This document shows positions 35,127-45,579 of a DNA stretch of 64,000 nucleotides, in pieces. Position 1 is the first letter of the stretch. Every line of letters begins with the position of its first letter. The stretch lies in contig NZ_CP040889.1 in NCBI RefSeq assembly GCF_006171285.1, positions 1,922,001 to 1,986,000 on the forward strand. The letters run 5' to 3'. The translations under genes and the position numbers were made by a program. Below the pieces are notes generated by a model, which saw only the letters and a program-made list of their open reading frames with translations, had not been told where the DNA came from and did not search any database. The stretch is from Leclercia adecarboxylata. Lineage in GTDB: Bacteria > Pseudomonadota > Gammaproteobacteria > Enterobacterales > Enterobacteriaceae.

Positions 35127-35825
35127 ATGAATAAAATCCTGTTAGTTGATGATGACCGAGAGCTGACATCCCTTTTAAAGGAGTTGCTCGACATGGAAGG
35201 CTTTGACGTGTCGGTTGCCCATGATGGGGAACAGGCGCTGAGTCTACTCGACGATAGCATCGACTTGCTTTTGCTCGACGTCATGATGCCGAAGAAAAAC
35301 GGTATCGACACCCTTAAAGAGCTACGCCAGACACACCAGACACCTGTCATTATGCTGACCGCACGCGGCAGCGAACTTGACCGCGTACTCGGCCTTGAGC
35401 TGGGCGCGGATGACTATCTGCCTAAACCTTTTAACGACCGCGAACTGGTTGCCCGTATTCGTGCGATCCTGCGCCGTTCCCACTGGAGCGAGCAGCAGCA
35501 GAACACCGACAACGGCTCACCTACGCTCGAAGTGGACTCCCTGAGCCTGAACCCAGGCCGCCAGGAAGCCAGCTTTGACGGCCAGGCGCTGGAGCTGACC
35601 GGCACCGAATTCACCCTGCTCTACCTGCTGGCACAGCATCTCGGCCAGGTGGTATCACGTGAACATCTGAGCCAGGAAGTGCTGGGTAAACGCCTGACGC
35701 CGTTCGACCGCGCCATTGATATGCACATTTCCAACCTGCGCCGTAAATTGCCGGAACGCAAAGACGGTCACCCGTGGTTTAAAACCCTGCGTGGACGCGG
35801 TTATCTGATGGTTTCCGCTTCATGA
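35127..35825 (+). CDS. cpxR: Envelope-stress response regulator CpxR
   Basis: OmpR-family response regulator. 232 residues; the phospho-acceptor is D51 in LLLLDVMMP, the acidic pocket is in LLVDDD at 5-10, and the conserved Lys is in LPKPF near 105. C-terminal winged-helix DNA-binding domain from about 130. Overlaps cpxA by 4 bases (ATGA), so the two are translationally coupled. Confidence 0.98.
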   Translation: MNKILLVDDDRELTSLLKELLDMEGFDVSVAHDGEQALSLLDDSIDLLLLDVMMPKKNGIDTLKELRQTHQTPVIMLTARGSELDRVLGLELGADDYLPKPFNDRELVARIRAILRRSHWSEQQQNTDNGSPTLEVDSLSLNPGRQEASFDGQALELTGTEFTLLYLLAQHLGQVVSREHLSQEVLGKRLTPFDRAIDMHISNLRRKLPERKDGHPWFKTLRGRGYLMVSAS

Positions 35826-37195
35826 TAGGCAGCTTAACCGCCCGCATCTTCGCCATTTTCTGGCTGACGCTGGCACTGGTTTTAATGCTGGTTTTGATGT
35901 TGCCAAAACTCGACTCACGCCAGATGACGGAGCTCCTTGATAGCGAGCAACGTCAGGGTGTGATGATCGAGCAACACGTAGAAGCAGAGCTGGCCATCGA
36001 TCCGCCCAACGATTTGATGTGGTGGCGCAGGCTGTTTCGCGCGATTGAAAAATGGGCGCCTCCCGGGCAGCGCCTTCTGTTGGTCACCAGCGAAGGCCGC
36101 GTGATTGGTGCGGACCGCAATGAAATGCAGATCATCCGTAACTTCATTGGCCAGGCCGATAATGCCGATCATCCGCAGAAGAAGAAATACGGTCGTGTGG
36201 AGATGGTGGGGCCGTTCTCCGTCAATGACGGGGAGGATAATTACCAGCTCTACCTGATTCGCCCGGCGAGCAGTTCCCAGTCCGACTTTATCAACCTGCT
36301 GTTCGACCGCCCGCTGTTGCTGCTGATTGTCACCATGCTGGTGAGTTCACCGCTGTTGTTATGGCTCGCCTGGAGTCTGGCGAAGCCGGCTCGCAAACTG
36401 AAAAACGCTGCGGATGAAGTGGCACAGGGCAACCTGCGACAGCATCCTGAGCTGGAAGCCGGGCCGCAGGAGTTCCTGGCGGCGGGTGCCAGCTTTAATC
36501 AGATGGTAACGGCGCTGGAGCGGATGATGACCACCCAGCAGCGCCTGCTCTCGGATATCTCCCACGAACTGCGCACTCCGCTGACGCGCCTGCAGCTGGG
36601 TACCGCCCTGCTGCGTCGTCGCAGCGGTGAGAGCAAGGAGCTGGAGCGTATCGAAACGGAAGCGCACCGTCTGGACAGCATGATCAACGACCTGCTGGTG
36701 ATGTCGCGCAATCAGCAGAAAAACGCCCTGGTCAGCGAAACGGTGAAAGCCAACCACCTGTGGCATGAGGTGCTGGATAACGCGGCATTCGAAGCGGAGC
36801 AGATGGGGAAATCCTTCACCGTCAACTTCCCGCCGGGCCCGTGGCCGCTGTACGGTAACCCCAACACGCTGGAAAGCGCGCTGGAGAATATCGTCCGTAA
36901 CGCCCTGCGCTATTCGCATACCAAAATCGAGGTGGCGTTCTCGGTGGATAAAGACGGCATCACCATTAACGTGGATGACGATGGTCCTGGCGTCAGCCCG
37001 GAAGATCGTGAGCAGATTTTCCGTCCGTTCTACCGTACCGACGAAGCCCGCGACCGTGAATCTGGCGGCACCGGGCTGGGTCTGGCGATTGTCGAGACCG
37101 CCATGCAGCAGCATCGCGGCTGGGTCAAAGCGGACGACAGCCCGCTCGGTGGGCTGCGGTTAACCCTCTGGCTGCCGCTCTACAAACGTTCGTAA
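35822..37195 (+). CDS. cpxA: Envelope-stress sensor histidine kinase CpxA
   Basis: Inner-membrane sensor of envelope damage. 457 residues: membrane helix at about 7-29, periplasmic domain to about 163, second helix about 164-186, HAMP linker, and a kinase core with phospho-acceptor H248 in SDISHELRTPLTRL. ATP-binding motifs NIVRNALRYS, DDGPG and GGTGLGLAIV follow. Confidence 0.98.
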   Translation: MIGSLTARIFAIFWLTLALVLMLVLMLPKLDSRQMTELLDSEQRQGVMIEQHVEAELAIDPPNDLMWWRRLFRAIEKWAPPGQRLLLVTSEGRVIGADRNEMQIIRNFIGQADNADHPQKKKYGRVEMVGPFSVNDGEDNYQLYLIRPASSSQSDFINLLFDRPLLLLIVTMLVSSPLLLWLAWSLAKPARKLKNAADEVAQGNLRQHPELEAGPQEFLAAGASFNQMVTALERMMTTQQRLLSDISHELRTPLTRLQLGTALLRRRSGESKELERIETEAHRLDSMINDLLVMSRNQQKNALVSETVKANHLWHEVLDNAAFEAEQMGKSFTVNFPPGPWPLYGNPNTLESALENIVRNALRYSHTKIEVAFSVDKDGITINVDDDGPGVSPEDREQIFRPFYRTDEARDRESGGTGLGLAIVETAMQQHRGWVKADDSPLGGLRLTLWLPLYKRS

Positions 37196-37200
37196 CTGTT

Positions 37201-37231
37201 GTGCCGGGTAGCGGCTTCGCTTACCCGGCCT
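37201..37231. repeat. Single REP-like unit between cpxA and yiiM
   Basis: GCCGGGTAGCGGCTTCGCTTACCCGGC hairpin between converging genes. Confidence 0.75.
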
Positions 37232-37904
37232 GGTTTCCCCACAATCTCCGGGAATTGTCTTCAATCTTGTTGCTAAGACGCCGCTTCTGCATGGTTCGCG
37301 TCCAGCTGGTCGACAGGCCCGCCGCAGACAGCAGGCGCTGATACTGTTCGTCGTCAAAGGGCATATGCCAGGCGATGGCGCAGGCGTCATGCACCGAAAC
37401 GTCGCTCAGGCGGGAGACGAGCGTCAGCGGCGCATCCGCCGATACCTGCCCTGCCAGCACCACGCGATAGAGCCAGCCGGTTTTCGCCGCGTTCTGCATT
37501 TGCGTGGCCATGTCGTTAATGCCGAAATGGAAGTTGAGCTTGAAGCAAGGGGAACGCGGCTGGGTCACCTGGATCAGGGCCTCGCCCCAGCGAAAGATAT
37601 CGCCGATAAAGACGTTCTTCTCCGTCAGCCCCTCGGTTGACAGGTTTTCGCCAAACGCCGGAGCGACGAACAGATCGGCCTGAGCGGGATATTCGCTCGC
37701 CCAGTGCTGATAATGCTCGCGCGGATAGTGACACAGCGCGCGCTCTGGCCCGCCGTGGATTTTCTTTTCCGCCTGCTCATCGCCCGCCAGACCCAGCTCG
37801 GTTAACGTCAGTTCGCCATCAACCTGCAGTTTGGCAATCGCGCTCGGGCGGCTACCCTCGTAGTCCCTTATTTTTCCGGTGAATACATTAACGTGATAGT
37901 CCAT
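37221..37904 (-). CDS. yiiM: MOSC-domain protein YiiM
   Basis: Molybdenum-cofactor sulfurase-like protein; in E. coli YiiM contributes to reduction of N-hydroxylated bases such as 6-hydroxylaminopurine. 227 residues from MDYHVNVFTGKIRDYEG; the open frame reaches 20 residues further but overlaps the sodA terminator. Conserved Cys in QPRSPCFKLNFHFG near residue 120 and GERALCHYPREHY near 58. Confidence 0.92.
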   Translation of the reverse strand: MDYHVNVFTGKIRDYEGSRPSAIAKLQVDGELTLTELGLAGDEQAEKKIHGGPERALCHYPREHYQHWASEYPAQADLFVAPAFGENLSTEGLTEKNVFIGDIFRWGEALIQVTQPRSPCFKLNFHFGINDMATQMQNAAKTGWLYRVVLAGQVSADAPLTLVSRLSDVSVHDACAIAWHMPFDDEQYQRLLSAAGLSTSWTRTMQKRRLSNKIEDNSRRLWGNQAG

Positions 37905-37932
37905 CGCGGCTCCTTGTGCAGATTGTGGGTAT

Positions 37933-37961
37933 AAAAAAAGCGAGTCATCAGACTCGCTTCT
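37933..37961 (-). terminator. sodA terminator
   Basis: Stem AAGCGAGTC / GACTCGCTT with a 4-base loop and T run on the minus strand, between sodA and yiiM. Confidence 0.92.
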
Positions 37962-37980
37962 CACAGAAGGCTTTGCAACC

Positions 37981-38601
37981 TTATTTTTTAGCAGCGAAAC
38001 GTGCCGCAGCTTCGTCCCAGTTTACAACGTCCCAGAAGGCTTTGATGTAGTCCGGGCGACGGTTCTGGAATTTCAGGTAGTAAGCGTGTTCCCATACGTC
38101 CAGGCCCAGGATTGGGAAGCCGGATGCGCCAGAGATCGCTTCACCCATCAGCGGGGAGTCCTGGTTAGCAGTAGAAACTACCGCCAGCTTGTCGCCTTTC
38201 AGAACCAGCCACGCCCAGCCAGAGCCGAAACGGGTAGCAGCCGCTTTTTCGAACTCAGCTTTGAAGTTCTCAACGGAGCCGAAGTCGCGCTCGATAGCGG
38301 ATTTCAGGTCGCCCTGCAGGGTGGTGCCGGTTTTCAGGCCTTTCCAGAAGAAGCTGTGGTTAGCGTGGCCGCCCGCGTTGTTACGCAGTACGGTTTTCTT
38401 GTCAGCTGGCAGCTGATCCAGTTTGGTGATCAGCTCTTCAGCAGACAGGTTGGCGAATTCTGGCAGGCTTTCCAGCGCCGCGTTGGCGTTGTTAACGTAA
38501 GTCTGGTGGTGTTTGGTGTGATGGATCTCCATCGTCTGCTTGTCGAAATGCGGCTCAAGGGCGTCGTAAGCGTACGGCAGGGATGGCAGGGTATAGCTCA
38601 T
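37981..38601 (-). CDS. sodA: Manganese superoxide dismutase
   Basis: Converts superoxide to peroxide and oxygen in the cytoplasm. 206 residues from [19 protein letters not shown] (four extra residues if the upstream ATG is used). Metal ligands: His in LEPHFD, His in ANHSFFW, Asp in LDVWEHAYY and the His of WEHAYY. Mn-type residue pattern. A Fur-box-like site lies in its promoter. Confidence 0.98.
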   Translation of the reverse strand: MSYTLPSLPYAYDALEPHFDKQTMEIHHTKHHQTYVNNANAALESLPEFANLSAEELITKLDQLPADKKTVLRNNAGGHANHSFFWKGLKTGTTLQGDLKSAIERDFGSVENFKAEFEKAAATRFGSGWAWLVLKGDKLAVVSTANQDSPLMGEAISGASGFPILGLDVWEHAYYLKFQNRRPDYIKAFWDVVNWDEAAARFAAKK

Positions 38602-38676
38602 AATCATCTCCATTATTGTCGGGCGGCAAACGTGTTAATGCCGCGTAAGCAGTTGGTTCATTATAGTTAATTAAAT

Positions 38677-38695
38677 GATATTGAAAATGTTTATC
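38677..38695 (-). promoter_or_regulatory. Fur-box-like site upstream of sodA
   Basis: GATATTGAAAATGTTTATC matches 15 of 19 positions of the Fur consensus GATAATGATAATCATTATC, about 76 bases upstream of the sodA ATG. Fur repression of sodA is known in E. coli. Confidence 0.7.
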
Positions 38696-38786
38696 AATGC
38701 CGTAGTTTTAATAAGGTTATAACTTTTCGTTATGTCACTGATCTGGCGGGGCGTGTGGAGAACTCAGGGGGTTGGTGAATATTCTA

Positions 38787-39635
38787 TTACGCTGCGTTAT
38801 GGCTGCGATGCCGCCACTGAACCGGCGTCATCCCCACCTCGCGGTTAAACACCACCGAGAAGTAGTTGCTGTCCTCAAAGCCGCACTGCATGGCCACTTC
38901 GCTGACCATCAGCTCGGTATGCTGCAGCAGATACTGCGCATGGCAGATGCGCAGCTGGCGCAGATAGTGGTTGACCGTCATGCCGGTCTGGGTACGAAAC
39001 TGCTGGCGCAGGGCGCGCTCGCTGCACTGCTCCTGCTCGCAAAACTTCTCCAATACAAAGCTGCGGTTCAGGCTGCCGGAAAGGGCGGTGATGAGCTTAT
39101 CCAGCAGCGCTTCCGGCTCGCTGGCTTCGGGGTTGTCCGGGGCGTAGCGGTAGCGTCTGAGCATGATCGTCAGCTGGGCAAACAGCAGTTCCGCCAGTTC
39201 AAACGCATGAGGGTCGTCCTTCAGGCTCTCCTGCTCCAGCTGGGCGATGACCTGGCGCACCTGAGCCATGCCGTTGCTGCCGAGCCGCCAGTGCGCCGCG
39301 CCGCGGGCATTCAGAAAGCCGGGGATGTTGGCCCCCCAGTCCACGTTGAGCTTCAGCCGGTCGGGGCAGTAGATGATGTTCTGCAGCACCAGATCGTTCA
39401 CCGAGGCGTAGGAGTGTTTGTCCTCGGCGCGGATATAAAACAGGTCGCCGCGGGTGATGCGATAAGGGCGATCGTTGAGGATATGCAGGCCGTTGCCGCG
39501 CCACACCAGCACCAGCTCGCAGAAATCATGGGTGTGTTCGGCAAAGACATTTTGCGGATAGCGGTCCGCCACCGCGACGGCCTGAGCAGCGGATGCAAAA
39601 AAATCGGCTCTGCGAAGAATCAACTGTCCTGCCAC
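38787..39635 (-). CDS. rhaR: AraC-family activator RhaR
   Basis: L-rhamnose-responsive activator of the rhaSR operon. 282 residues: N-terminal cupin domain with the [14 protein letters not shown] stretch near 36, C-terminal double HTH ([15 protein letters not shown] near 195 and [18 protein letters not shown] near 245). Downstream of rhaS on the same strand. Its other neighbour is sodA; the rhaT gene usual at this spot is missing. Confidence 0.95.
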   Translation of the reverse strand: MAGQLILRRADFFASAAQAVAVADRYPQNVFAEHTHDFCELVLVWRGNGLHILNDRPYRITRGDLFYIRAEDKHSYASVNDLVLQNIIYCPDRLKLNVDWGANIPGFLNARGAAHWRLGSNGMAQVRQVIAQLEQESLKDDPHAFELAELLFAQLTIMLRRYRYAPDNPEASEPEALLDKLITALSGSLNRSFVLEKFCEQEQCSERALRQQFRTQTGMTVNHYLRQLRICHAQYLLQHTELMVSEVAMQCGFEDSNYFSVVFNREVGMTPVQWRHRSHNAA

Positions 39636-39709
39636 GTCACAACCTCTACCGGGGAATAACCTGACATTATTACCCGCTTTGCGGCAATAAAACGGTGATT
39701 TTCCTCGCG

Positions 39710-40546
39710 TTACTGAAGGGAGGCATCCCGGCCCTGGCGAATATCGCGCGGCGACCAGTTGAACTCACGGCGAAACAGGGTCGAAAAGTGGTTACTGTCG
39801 CCAAAACCGCAGCGATAAGCGATATCCGTGACGCTGTCATCGGTATGGCGCAGCAAATGGCGGGCTTTGATCAGCCGCAGACGGTTCAGGTAGCGCTGGG
39901 GCGTCTGACCGGTGTGCTGCTTCAGCTGACGATGCAGGGTGCGCAGCGACAGCGAGAAGTTATCCGCCAGCGTCTCCCAGCAGACATCTTCCGCATAGTG
40001 ATCTTCCAGCCAGGCCATCAGCTGATTGAGCCGGGCGTCGTTATTCGCGGCCCCTTCCACCAGACTGCCCCGGCGCAGCAGCACCAGCAGCTGCATAAAC
40101 AGGATTTCGCGGCTGGCGAGAGCGTGGGTCTCCTGGCCCTCTTCCGACTGCTCCATCTGGCTTACCAGCTGGCGCACCTGTTGCAGCGTGGACTGGTTTA
40201 CCCGCCAGTGTGACGGGTAGTGGCCATCCTGCTCCTGAGGCAACAGCTGGTTCAATCCCGACAAAAACTGGAACGCTTCCGGAGAGCGATAGAGCACATT
40301 TGTCAGGCACAGGTTGTCGGTATGTTCGTACATGTGCCGGTCGTGATCGCGCACAAAGCACACCGTCCCGCCGCTGATGGTGTACGGCTGCCCGTTAAAG
40401 ACATGGATGCCCGTCCCGTGCTCCACGATCACAATCTCATGAAAATCATGATGATGTTCCGGAAACGCAGCCTGGGGCAGCCGCGGCTCAATCGCCACAG
40501 GCGAGTGGCCTGAAGGGAAAAAATCCACGCTGTGCAGTACGGTCAT
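39710..40546 (-). CDS. rhaS: AraC-family activator RhaS
   Basis: Activates rhaBAD in the presence of L-rhamnose. 278 residues with N-terminal cupin ([15 protein letters not shown] near 31) and C-terminal HTH domains ([16 protein letters not shown] near 190; [18 protein letters not shown] near 240). First gene of rhaSR, divergent from rhaBAD. Confidence 0.95.
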   Translation of the reverse strand: MTVLHSVDFFPSGHSPVAIEPRLPQAAFPEHHHDFHEIVIVEHGTGIHVFNGQPYTISGGTVCFVRDHDRHMYEHTDNLCLTNVLYRSPEAFQFLSGLNQLLPQEQDGHYPSHWRVNQSTLQQVRQLVSQMEQSEEGQETHALASREILFMQLLVLLRRGSLVEGAANNDARLNQLMAWLEDHYAEDVCWETLADNFSLSLRTLHRQLKQHTGQTPQRYLNRLRLIKARHLLRHTDDSVTDIAYRCGFGDSNHFSTLFRREFNWSPRDIRQGRDASLQ

Positions 40547-40723
40547 AACGGGTCACCACCAGATGATAAGAGTTCTCAAAATAGTAATTTAGGGTTCCCC
40601 GGCTCACCTTAAATTTTCGACAGCAAATGGCGCAAACCCTGTCGCTTTTTCAAGAAACGGCGGGAAAGATCCGGAAATGCGGACACCGTCACACCGCCTG
40701 TTTTTGCCGCTAAAAACCGAAAT

Positions 40724-40739
40724 TGTGAACTCTCTCACG
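40724..40739 (+). promoter_or_regulatory. CRP site upstream of rhaBAD
   Basis: TGTGA-N6-TCACG, one base from the consensus core TGTGA-N6-TCACA, about 110 bases before the rhaB start codon. Confidence 0.88.
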
Positions 40740-40751
40740 TTCATCTTTGAA

Positions 40752-40790
40752 TTCTTGCCAGCGCCTGAAATGCGCTGTCACTGGCAAGAA
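40752..40790 (+). promoter_or_regulatory. RhaS operator of rhaBAD (inverted repeat)
   Basis: Exact 10-bp arms TTCTTGCCAG and CTGGCAAGAA separated by 19 bases. The position relative to the CRP site and to AAGGTCGC matches the E. coli RhaS half-sites as I recall them. The full half-sites are probably 17 bp and extend outwards. Confidence 0.8.
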
Positions 40791-40849
40791 GGTCGCTTTC
40801 CCTTCCCTTTTTTACACTCACCGGCAATGACTTCAATAAGGATCGGACC

Positions 40850-42319
40850 ATGACTTTCCGCCATTGTGTGGCTGTCGATTTAGGAGCCTCCAGCGGCCGG
40901 GTGATGCTGGCAAGCTACCACCGCGAGGAGCGCACGCTTGTGCTTCGCGAAATCCACCGTTTCATTAACTGCCTGCAGAAGCAGGATGGTTTTGACTGCT
41001 GGGATATCGACACTCTGGAAGCGGAGATCCGCGCCGGGCTGAATAAGGTATGTGAAGAGGGCATTCGCATCGACAGCATCGGGATTGACACCTGGGGCGT
41101 GGATTACGTGCTGCTGGACAGCAACGGCCAGCGCGTGGGCCTGCCGGTCTCCTACCGTGATGACCGCACCGACGGAGTGATGACCCACGCCCTGGAGCAG
41201 CTCGGCAAAGCGGAGATCTATGGCCGCAGCGGCATTCAGTTCCTGCCCTTTAACACGCTCTATCAGCTGCGCGCCCTGGTGGAACAGCAGCCGGAACTGG
41301 TGGCGAACGTCGCCCACGCCCTGCTGATCCCGGACTACTTTAGCTACCGCCTCACCGGCCAGATGAACTGGGAATATACCAACGCCACCACTACCCAGCT
41401 GGTGAACATCAATTCCGATAACTGGGACGAGAACCTGCTCCGCTGGACCGGCGCGCCGCGCGACTGGTTTGGCACCCCGACCCATCCCGGCAATGTGATC
41501 GGTCACTGGATCTGCCCGCAGAAGCATGCCATCCCGGTGGTGGCCGTGGCCAGTCACGATACCGCCAGCGCGGTGATTGCCGCGCCGCTGGCCTCAAAGG
41601 ATGCGGCGTATCTCTCCTCCGGCACCTGGTCGCTGATGGGCTTTGAGAGCAAAACCCCCTACACCAGCGATAGGGCCCTGGCAGCCAACATCACCAATGA
41701 GGGCGGCGCAGAGGGTCGCTACCGGGTGCTGAAAAATATTATGGGCCTGTGGCTGCTGCAGCGGGTGCTGAAGGAGCATCGCATCAGCGACCTGGCGACC
41801 CTGATTAGCGAGACGGAAGCCCTGCCGGCGTGCCGTTTCCTGATCAACCCTAACGACGACCGCTTTATCAACCCGGCCAACATGAGCGCCGAGATCCAGG
41901 CCGCCTGCCGCGACACCGCCCAGCCGGTGCCGGAGAGCGCCGCCGAACTGGCGCGCTGCATCTTCGACAGCCTCGCCCTGCTGTATGCCGAGGTGCTGCA
42001 CGAGCTGGCGACCCTGCGCGGGAAGCCGTTCAGCGAGCTGCACATTGTCGGCGGCGGCTGCCAGAACCAGCTGCTCAACCAGCTGTGCGCCGACGCCTGC
42101 GGCATTCCTGTGTTAGCCGGGCCGGTTGAGGCCTCGACCCTCGGCAATATCGGCATCCAGCTGATGACTCTCGATGAATTGACCAACGTCGACCAGTTCC
42201 GCCAGGTGGTGACCGGCAACTACGGCCTGACCACCTTTAACCCGAATCCCGATCATGAGATTGCCCGCTACCAGGCGCAGTTTCAGCAACAACGACCGAC
42301 TAAGGAGCTTTGCGCATGA
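40850..42319 (+). CDS. rhaB: Rhamnulokinase
   Basis: Phosphorylates L-rhamnulose to L-rhamnulose 1-phosphate. 489 residues, FGGY kinase fold: [14 protein letters not shown] near residue 8, [11 protein letters not shown] near 85, SSGTWSLMG near 257 and [13 protein letters not shown] near 400. Overlaps rhaA by 4 bases. Confidence 0.97.
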   Translation: MTFRHCVAVDLGASSGRVMLASYHREERTLVLREIHRFINCLQKQDGFDCWDIDTLEAEIRAGLNKVCEEGIRIDSIGIDTWGVDYVLLDSNGQRVGLPVSYRDDRTDGVMTHALEQLGKAEIYGRSGIQFLPFNTLYQLRALVEQQPELVANVAHALLIPDYFSYRLTGQMNWEYTNATTTQLVNINSDNWDENLLRWTGAPRDWFGTPTHPGNVIGHWICPQKHAIPVVAVASHDTASAVIAAPLASKDAAYLSSGTWSLMGFESKTPYTSDRALAANITNEGGAEGRYRVLKNIMGLWLLQRVLKEHRISDLATLISETEALPACRFLINPNDDRFINPANMSAEIQAACRDTAQPVPESAAELARCIFDSLALLYAEVLHELATLRGKPFSELHIVGGGCQNQLLNQLCADACGIPVLAGPVEASTLGNIGIQLMTLDELTNVDQFRQVVTGNYGLTTFNPNPDHEIARYQAQFQQQRPTKELCA

Positions 42320-43575
42320 CCACTCAACTTGAACAAGCCTGGGAACTGGCTAAACAGCGTTTCGCCGCCGTGGGCGTGGATGTCGAGGAGGCTCTGCGTC
42401 AACTCGACCGTCTGCCCGTCTCTATGCACTGCTGGCAGGGCGACGACGTCGCCGGTTTTGAGAACCCGGGCGGCGCGCTGACCGGCGGGATCCAGGCCAC
42501 CGGTAACTATCCGGGCAAGGCGCGTAACGCCGCCGAACTGCGTGCCGATCTGGAGCTGGCCCTGAGCCTGATCCCGGGCCCGAAACGCCTGAACCTGCAC
42601 GCCATCTATCTGGAGTCCGACGAGCCCGTCGAGCGTAATGCCATCAAGCCGGAACATTTTAAGAACTGGGTTGAATGGGCGAAAACCAACAAGCTGGGGC
42701 TGGATTTTAACCCCTCCTGCTTCTCGCATCCCCTGAGCGCCGACGGGTTCACCCTCGCCCACGCCGATGAAGAGATCCGCCAGTTCTGGATTGACCACGT
42801 GAAGGCCAGCCGTCGCGTGTCGGCGTACTTTGGTGAGCAGCTGGGCACCCCGTCGGTGATGAACATCTGGATCCCGGACGGAATGAAAGACATTACCGTT
42901 GACCGTCTCGCCCCGCGTCAGCGTCTGCTGGCGGCGCTGGATGAAATCATCAGCGAAAAACTCAACCCGGCGCACCACATCGACGCCGTGGAGAGCAAGC
43001 TGTTCGGCATTGGCGCCGAAAGCTACACCGTCGGCTCTAACGAGTTCTACATGGGTTACGCCACCAGCCGCCAGACCGCGCTGTGCCTGGATGCGGGTCA
43101 CTTCCATCCAACCGAAGTGATTTCCGACAAGATCTCCGCCGCGATGCTGTACGTGCCGCACCTGCTGCTGCACGTCAGCCGCCCGGTGCGCTGGGACAGC
43201 GACCACGTGGTGCTGCTGGATGACGAAACCCAGGCCATCGCCAGCGAGATTATCCGCCATGACCTGTTCGACCGGGTGCACATCGGCCTCGACTTCTTCG
43301 ACGCCTCCATCAACCGCATCGCGGCATGGGTTATCGGCACCCGCAACATGAAAAAAGCCCTGCTGCGCGCCCTGCTGGAGCCTACCGCCGAGCTGCGCGC
43401 GCTGGAAGCCGCAGGGGATTACACCTCGCGCCTGGCCCTGCTGGAAGAGCAAAAATCACTGCCGTGGCAGGCGGTATGGGAGATGTACTGCCAGCGTAAC
43501 GATGCCCCGGCGGGCAGCCAGTGGCTGGATAACGTCCGGGCGTACGAGCAGGACGTTCTCAGAATTCGCAAGTAA
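42316..43575 (+). CDS. rhaA: L-rhamnose isomerase
   Basis: Mn-dependent isomerase of L-rhamnose to L-rhamnulose. 419 residues from [16 protein letters not shown] (ATGA overlap with rhaB). TIM-barrel metal-site residues lie in [10 protein letters not shown] near 136, [10 protein letters not shown] near 254 and [11 protein letters not shown] near 325. Confidence 0.98.
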   Translation: MTTQLEQAWELAKQRFAAVGVDVEEALRQLDRLPVSMHCWQGDDVAGFENPGGALTGGIQATGNYPGKARNAAELRADLELALSLIPGPKRLNLHAIYLESDEPVERNAIKPEHFKNWVEWAKTNKLGLDFNPSCFSHPLSADGFTLAHADEEIRQFWIDHVKASRRVSAYFGEQLGTPSVMNIWIPDGMKDITVDRLAPRQRLLAALDEIISEKLNPAHHIDAVESKLFGIGAESYTVGSNEFYMGYATSRQTALCLDAGHFHPTEVISDKISAAMLYVPHLLLHVSRPVRWDSDHVVLLDDETQAIASEIIRHDLFDRVHIGLDFFDASINRIAAWVIGTRNMKKALLRALLEPTAELRALEAAGDYTSRLALLEEQKSLPWQAVWEMYCQRNDAPAGSQWLDNVRAYEQDVLRIRK

Positions 43576-43581
43576 ACAACA

Positions 43582-43653
43582 TTGCCGGGTGGCGCTTCGC
43601 TTACCCGGCCTACGTTTAGCTGTAGGCCCGGCAAGCGAAGCGCCGCCGGGCAT
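43582..43653. repeat. REP-like palindrome pair between rhaA and rhaD
   Basis: Units GCCGGGTGGCGCTTCGCTTA and GCAAGCGAAGCGCCGCCGGGC with a GTAGGCC linker, inside the operon. Confidence 0.85.
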
Positions 43654-43671
43654 TTTCAAAGGAAACACAGA

Positions 43672-44502
43672 ATGCAGACCATCACTCAATCCTGGTTCGT
43701 CCAGGGCATGATCAAAGCCACCTCCGACGCCTGGCTGAAAGGCTGGGACGAGCGCAACGGCGGCAACCTGACGCTGCGCCTGGATGAAGCGGATATCGCC
43801 CCGTTTGAGGCGGATTTCCACGCCAAACCGCGCTACATCGCCCTGAGCCAGCCGATGCCGCTGCTCGCCAACACGCCGTTTATCGTCACCGGTTCCGGCA
43901 AATTCTTCCGCAACGTGCAGCTCGACCCCACCGCGAATTTAGGGGTGGTAAAAGTGGACAGCGACGGCGCGGGCTACCACATTCTTTGGGGGCTGACTGA
44001 CGAAGCGGTACCAACCTCTGAACTGCCGGCCCACTTCCTCTCCCACTGCGAGCGTATCAAGGCCACCAATGGGAAAGATCGCGTGATCATGCACTGTCAC
44101 GCCACCAACCTGATCGCCCTGACTTTTGTACTGGAGAACAACTCAGACGTCATCACCCGCCAGCTGTGGGAAGGCAGCACCGAGTGTCTGGTGGTGTTCC
44201 CGGATGGCGTAGGCATTCTGCCGTGGATGGTGCCGGGTACCGACGAAATCGGCGAAGCCACGGCGGCCGAGATGCAAAAACGCTCCCTGGTGCTGTGGCC
44301 GTTCCACGGCGTGTTCGGCAGCGGCCCGACGCTGGATGAGACCTTTGGTCTGATCGACACTGCCGAGAAATCTGCCGAAGTGCTGGTAAAAGTCTATTCG
44401 ATGGGTGGCATGAAGCAGACCATCACCCGGGAAGAACTGATTGCGCTGGGCAAACGCTTTGGCGTTAACCCTGTGCAGTCAGCGTTAGATCTGTACAAAT
44501 AA
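43672..44502 (+). CDS. rhaD: Rhamnulose-1-phosphate aldolase
   Basis: Zn-dependent class II aldolase splitting rhamnulose 1-phosphate into dihydroxyacetone phosphate and L-lactaldehyde. 276 residues from [15 protein letters not shown]; upstream in-frame sequence is the REP element. Zn ligands in HCHATNL near residue 141-143 and FHGVFGSG near 212. Confidence 0.97.
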   Translation: MQTITQSWFVQGMIKATSDAWLKGWDERNGGNLTLRLDEADIAPFEADFHAKPRYIALSQPMPLLANTPFIVTGSGKFFRNVQLDPTANLGVVKVDSDGAGYHILWGLTDEAVPTSELPAHFLSHCERIKATNGKDRVIMHCHATNLIALTFVLENNSDVITRQLWEGSTECLVVFPDGVGILPWMVPGTDEIGEATAAEMQKRSLVLWPFHGVFGSGPTLDETFGLIDTAEKSAEVLVKVYSMGGMKQTITREELIALGKRFGVNPVQSALDLYK

Positions 44503-44510
44503 GAACATCG

Positions 44511-44534
44511 CGCCCCGCTCATCGGGACGGGGCG
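44511..44534 (+). other. Intercistronic GC hairpin after rhaD
   Basis: Seven-bp all-GC stem CGCCCCG / CGGGGCG with a 10-base loop and no T run, 8 bases after the rhaD stop and 50 before the next gene. Could protect the rhaBAD message or damp expression of the transporter genes. Confidence 0.6.
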
Positions 44535-44583
44535 AACCTACACCTGCAAACCCTACAAAACTCAATTAAGTGGAGTAAAAGCA

Positions 44584-45570
44584 ATGAAAATAAAGACAAG
44601 CTTGATCCTCACCGTTGCCGCCCTGGCGTTGTCCGGTTCTGCTTTAGCTGAAGTGAAAATCGCCCTGGTGGCGAAATCGTTAGGTAATGGCTTCTTCGAA
44701 GCGGCAAACGTGGGTGCCCAGGAGGCAGCCAAAGAGTTGGGTGATGTAAAAGTGATCTATACCGGCCCGACCACCACCACCGCCGAAGCCCAGATCGAAG
44801 TGCTGAACGGGTTGATCGCCCAGGGCGTGGATGCGATCGCCATCTCCGCCAACGATCCTGATGCCGTGGTGCCGGTGCTGAAAAAAGCGATGCAGCGCGG
44901 GATCAAAGTGGTGTCGTGGGATTCCGGCGTGGCGAAAGCCGGTCGCCAGATCCATCTCAATCCGTCTAACAACGCGCTGATTGGCGAGACCAACGTCAAG
45001 CTGGCAGCTGAGGCGCTGAAAGCGCTGAACGTGGAGAAAGGCGACGTGGCGGTGCTGAGCGCCACGCCAACCTCAACCAACCAGAACACCTGGATTGCCG
45101 AGATGAAAAAGGTGCTGCCGCAGTACCCGTCCGTCAATCTGGTGACCGTGGCCTATGGCGACGATCTCTCTGACAAGAGCTACCGCGAAGCGGTAGGCCT
45201 GCTGAAAACCTACCCGGATCTGAAAGTGATCGTCTCGCCATCGTCGGTGGGCATCGTGGCGGCGGCGCAGGCGGTGAAAGATCAGGGCAAAATCGGCAAG
45301 GTGTATGTCACCGGCTTAGGGCTGCCGTCTGAAATGGCCGGCGCGGTGAAATCCGGCGCCAGCAAGAGCTTCGCCATCTGGAACCCGATCGACCTCGGGT
45401 ATGCCGCTACCTACTTAGCGGATGACCTGGTGAAAGGCACGGCAACCAAAGAGGAAGCCAGCATGGGTAAACTGGGCAAAGTGAAGCTGGATGCCGACGG
45501 CAGCGGCGCCATGGCTGAGCCGTTTGTTTACGATGCCAGCAATATTGATAAGTTCTCGAAAATCTTCTAA
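44584..45570 (+). CDS. Rhamnose ABC transporter, substrate-binding protein
   Basis: Periplasmic sugar-binding protein (RhaS of the rhizobial RhaSTPQ naming; not the regulator rhaS). 328 residues with signal peptide MKIKTSLILTVAALALSGSALA. Pattern of the ribose/rhamnose type I binding proteins: AKSLGNGFFEAANVGAQEA near residue 30 and AISANDPDAVVPVLKKA near 88. Follows rhaD in the operon and is followed by ATPase and two permease genes, which supports rhamnose as substrate. Confidence 0.88.
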   Translation: MKIKTSLILTVAALALSGSALAEVKIALVAKSLGNGFFEAANVGAQEAAKELGDVKVIYTGPTTTTAEAQIEVLNGLIAQGVDAIAISANDPDAVVPVLKKAMQRGIKVVSWDSGVAKAGRQIHLNPSNNALIGETNVKLAAEALKALNVEKGDVAVLSATPTSTNQNTWIAEMKKVLPQYPSVNLVTVAYGDDLSDKSYREAVGLLKTYPDLKVIVSPSSVGIVAAAQAVKDQGKIGKVYVTGLGLPSEMAGAVKSGASKSFAIWNPIDLGYAATYLADDLVKGTATKEEASMGKLGKVKLDADGSGAMAEPFVYDASNIDKFSKIF

Positions 45571-45579
45571 CAACTTCGC

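Larger units (their letters stand above)
40547..40849. promoter_or_regulatory. Divergent rhaSR / rhaBAD control region
   Basis: 303-base gap with no gene. It carries a CRP site (40724-40739), a RhaS inverted repeat (40752-40790) and, to the left around 40640-40680, the likely RhaR sites for rhaSR (A-rich AAGAAACGGCGGGAAAGATC). The layout parallels E. coli, where two divergent promoters share one CRP-activated region. Confidence 0.8.

Noticed and set aside
38772..39659. A 295-codon plus-strand frame covering rhaR
   Set aside because: Antisense to an intact AraC-type gene; Gln/His/Val composition typical of shadows.
42283..43452. A 389-codon open frame on the minus strand across rhaA
   Set aside because: Antisense to rhaA with His/Gln/Arg-rich low-similarity content, no ribosome site; a shadow frame.
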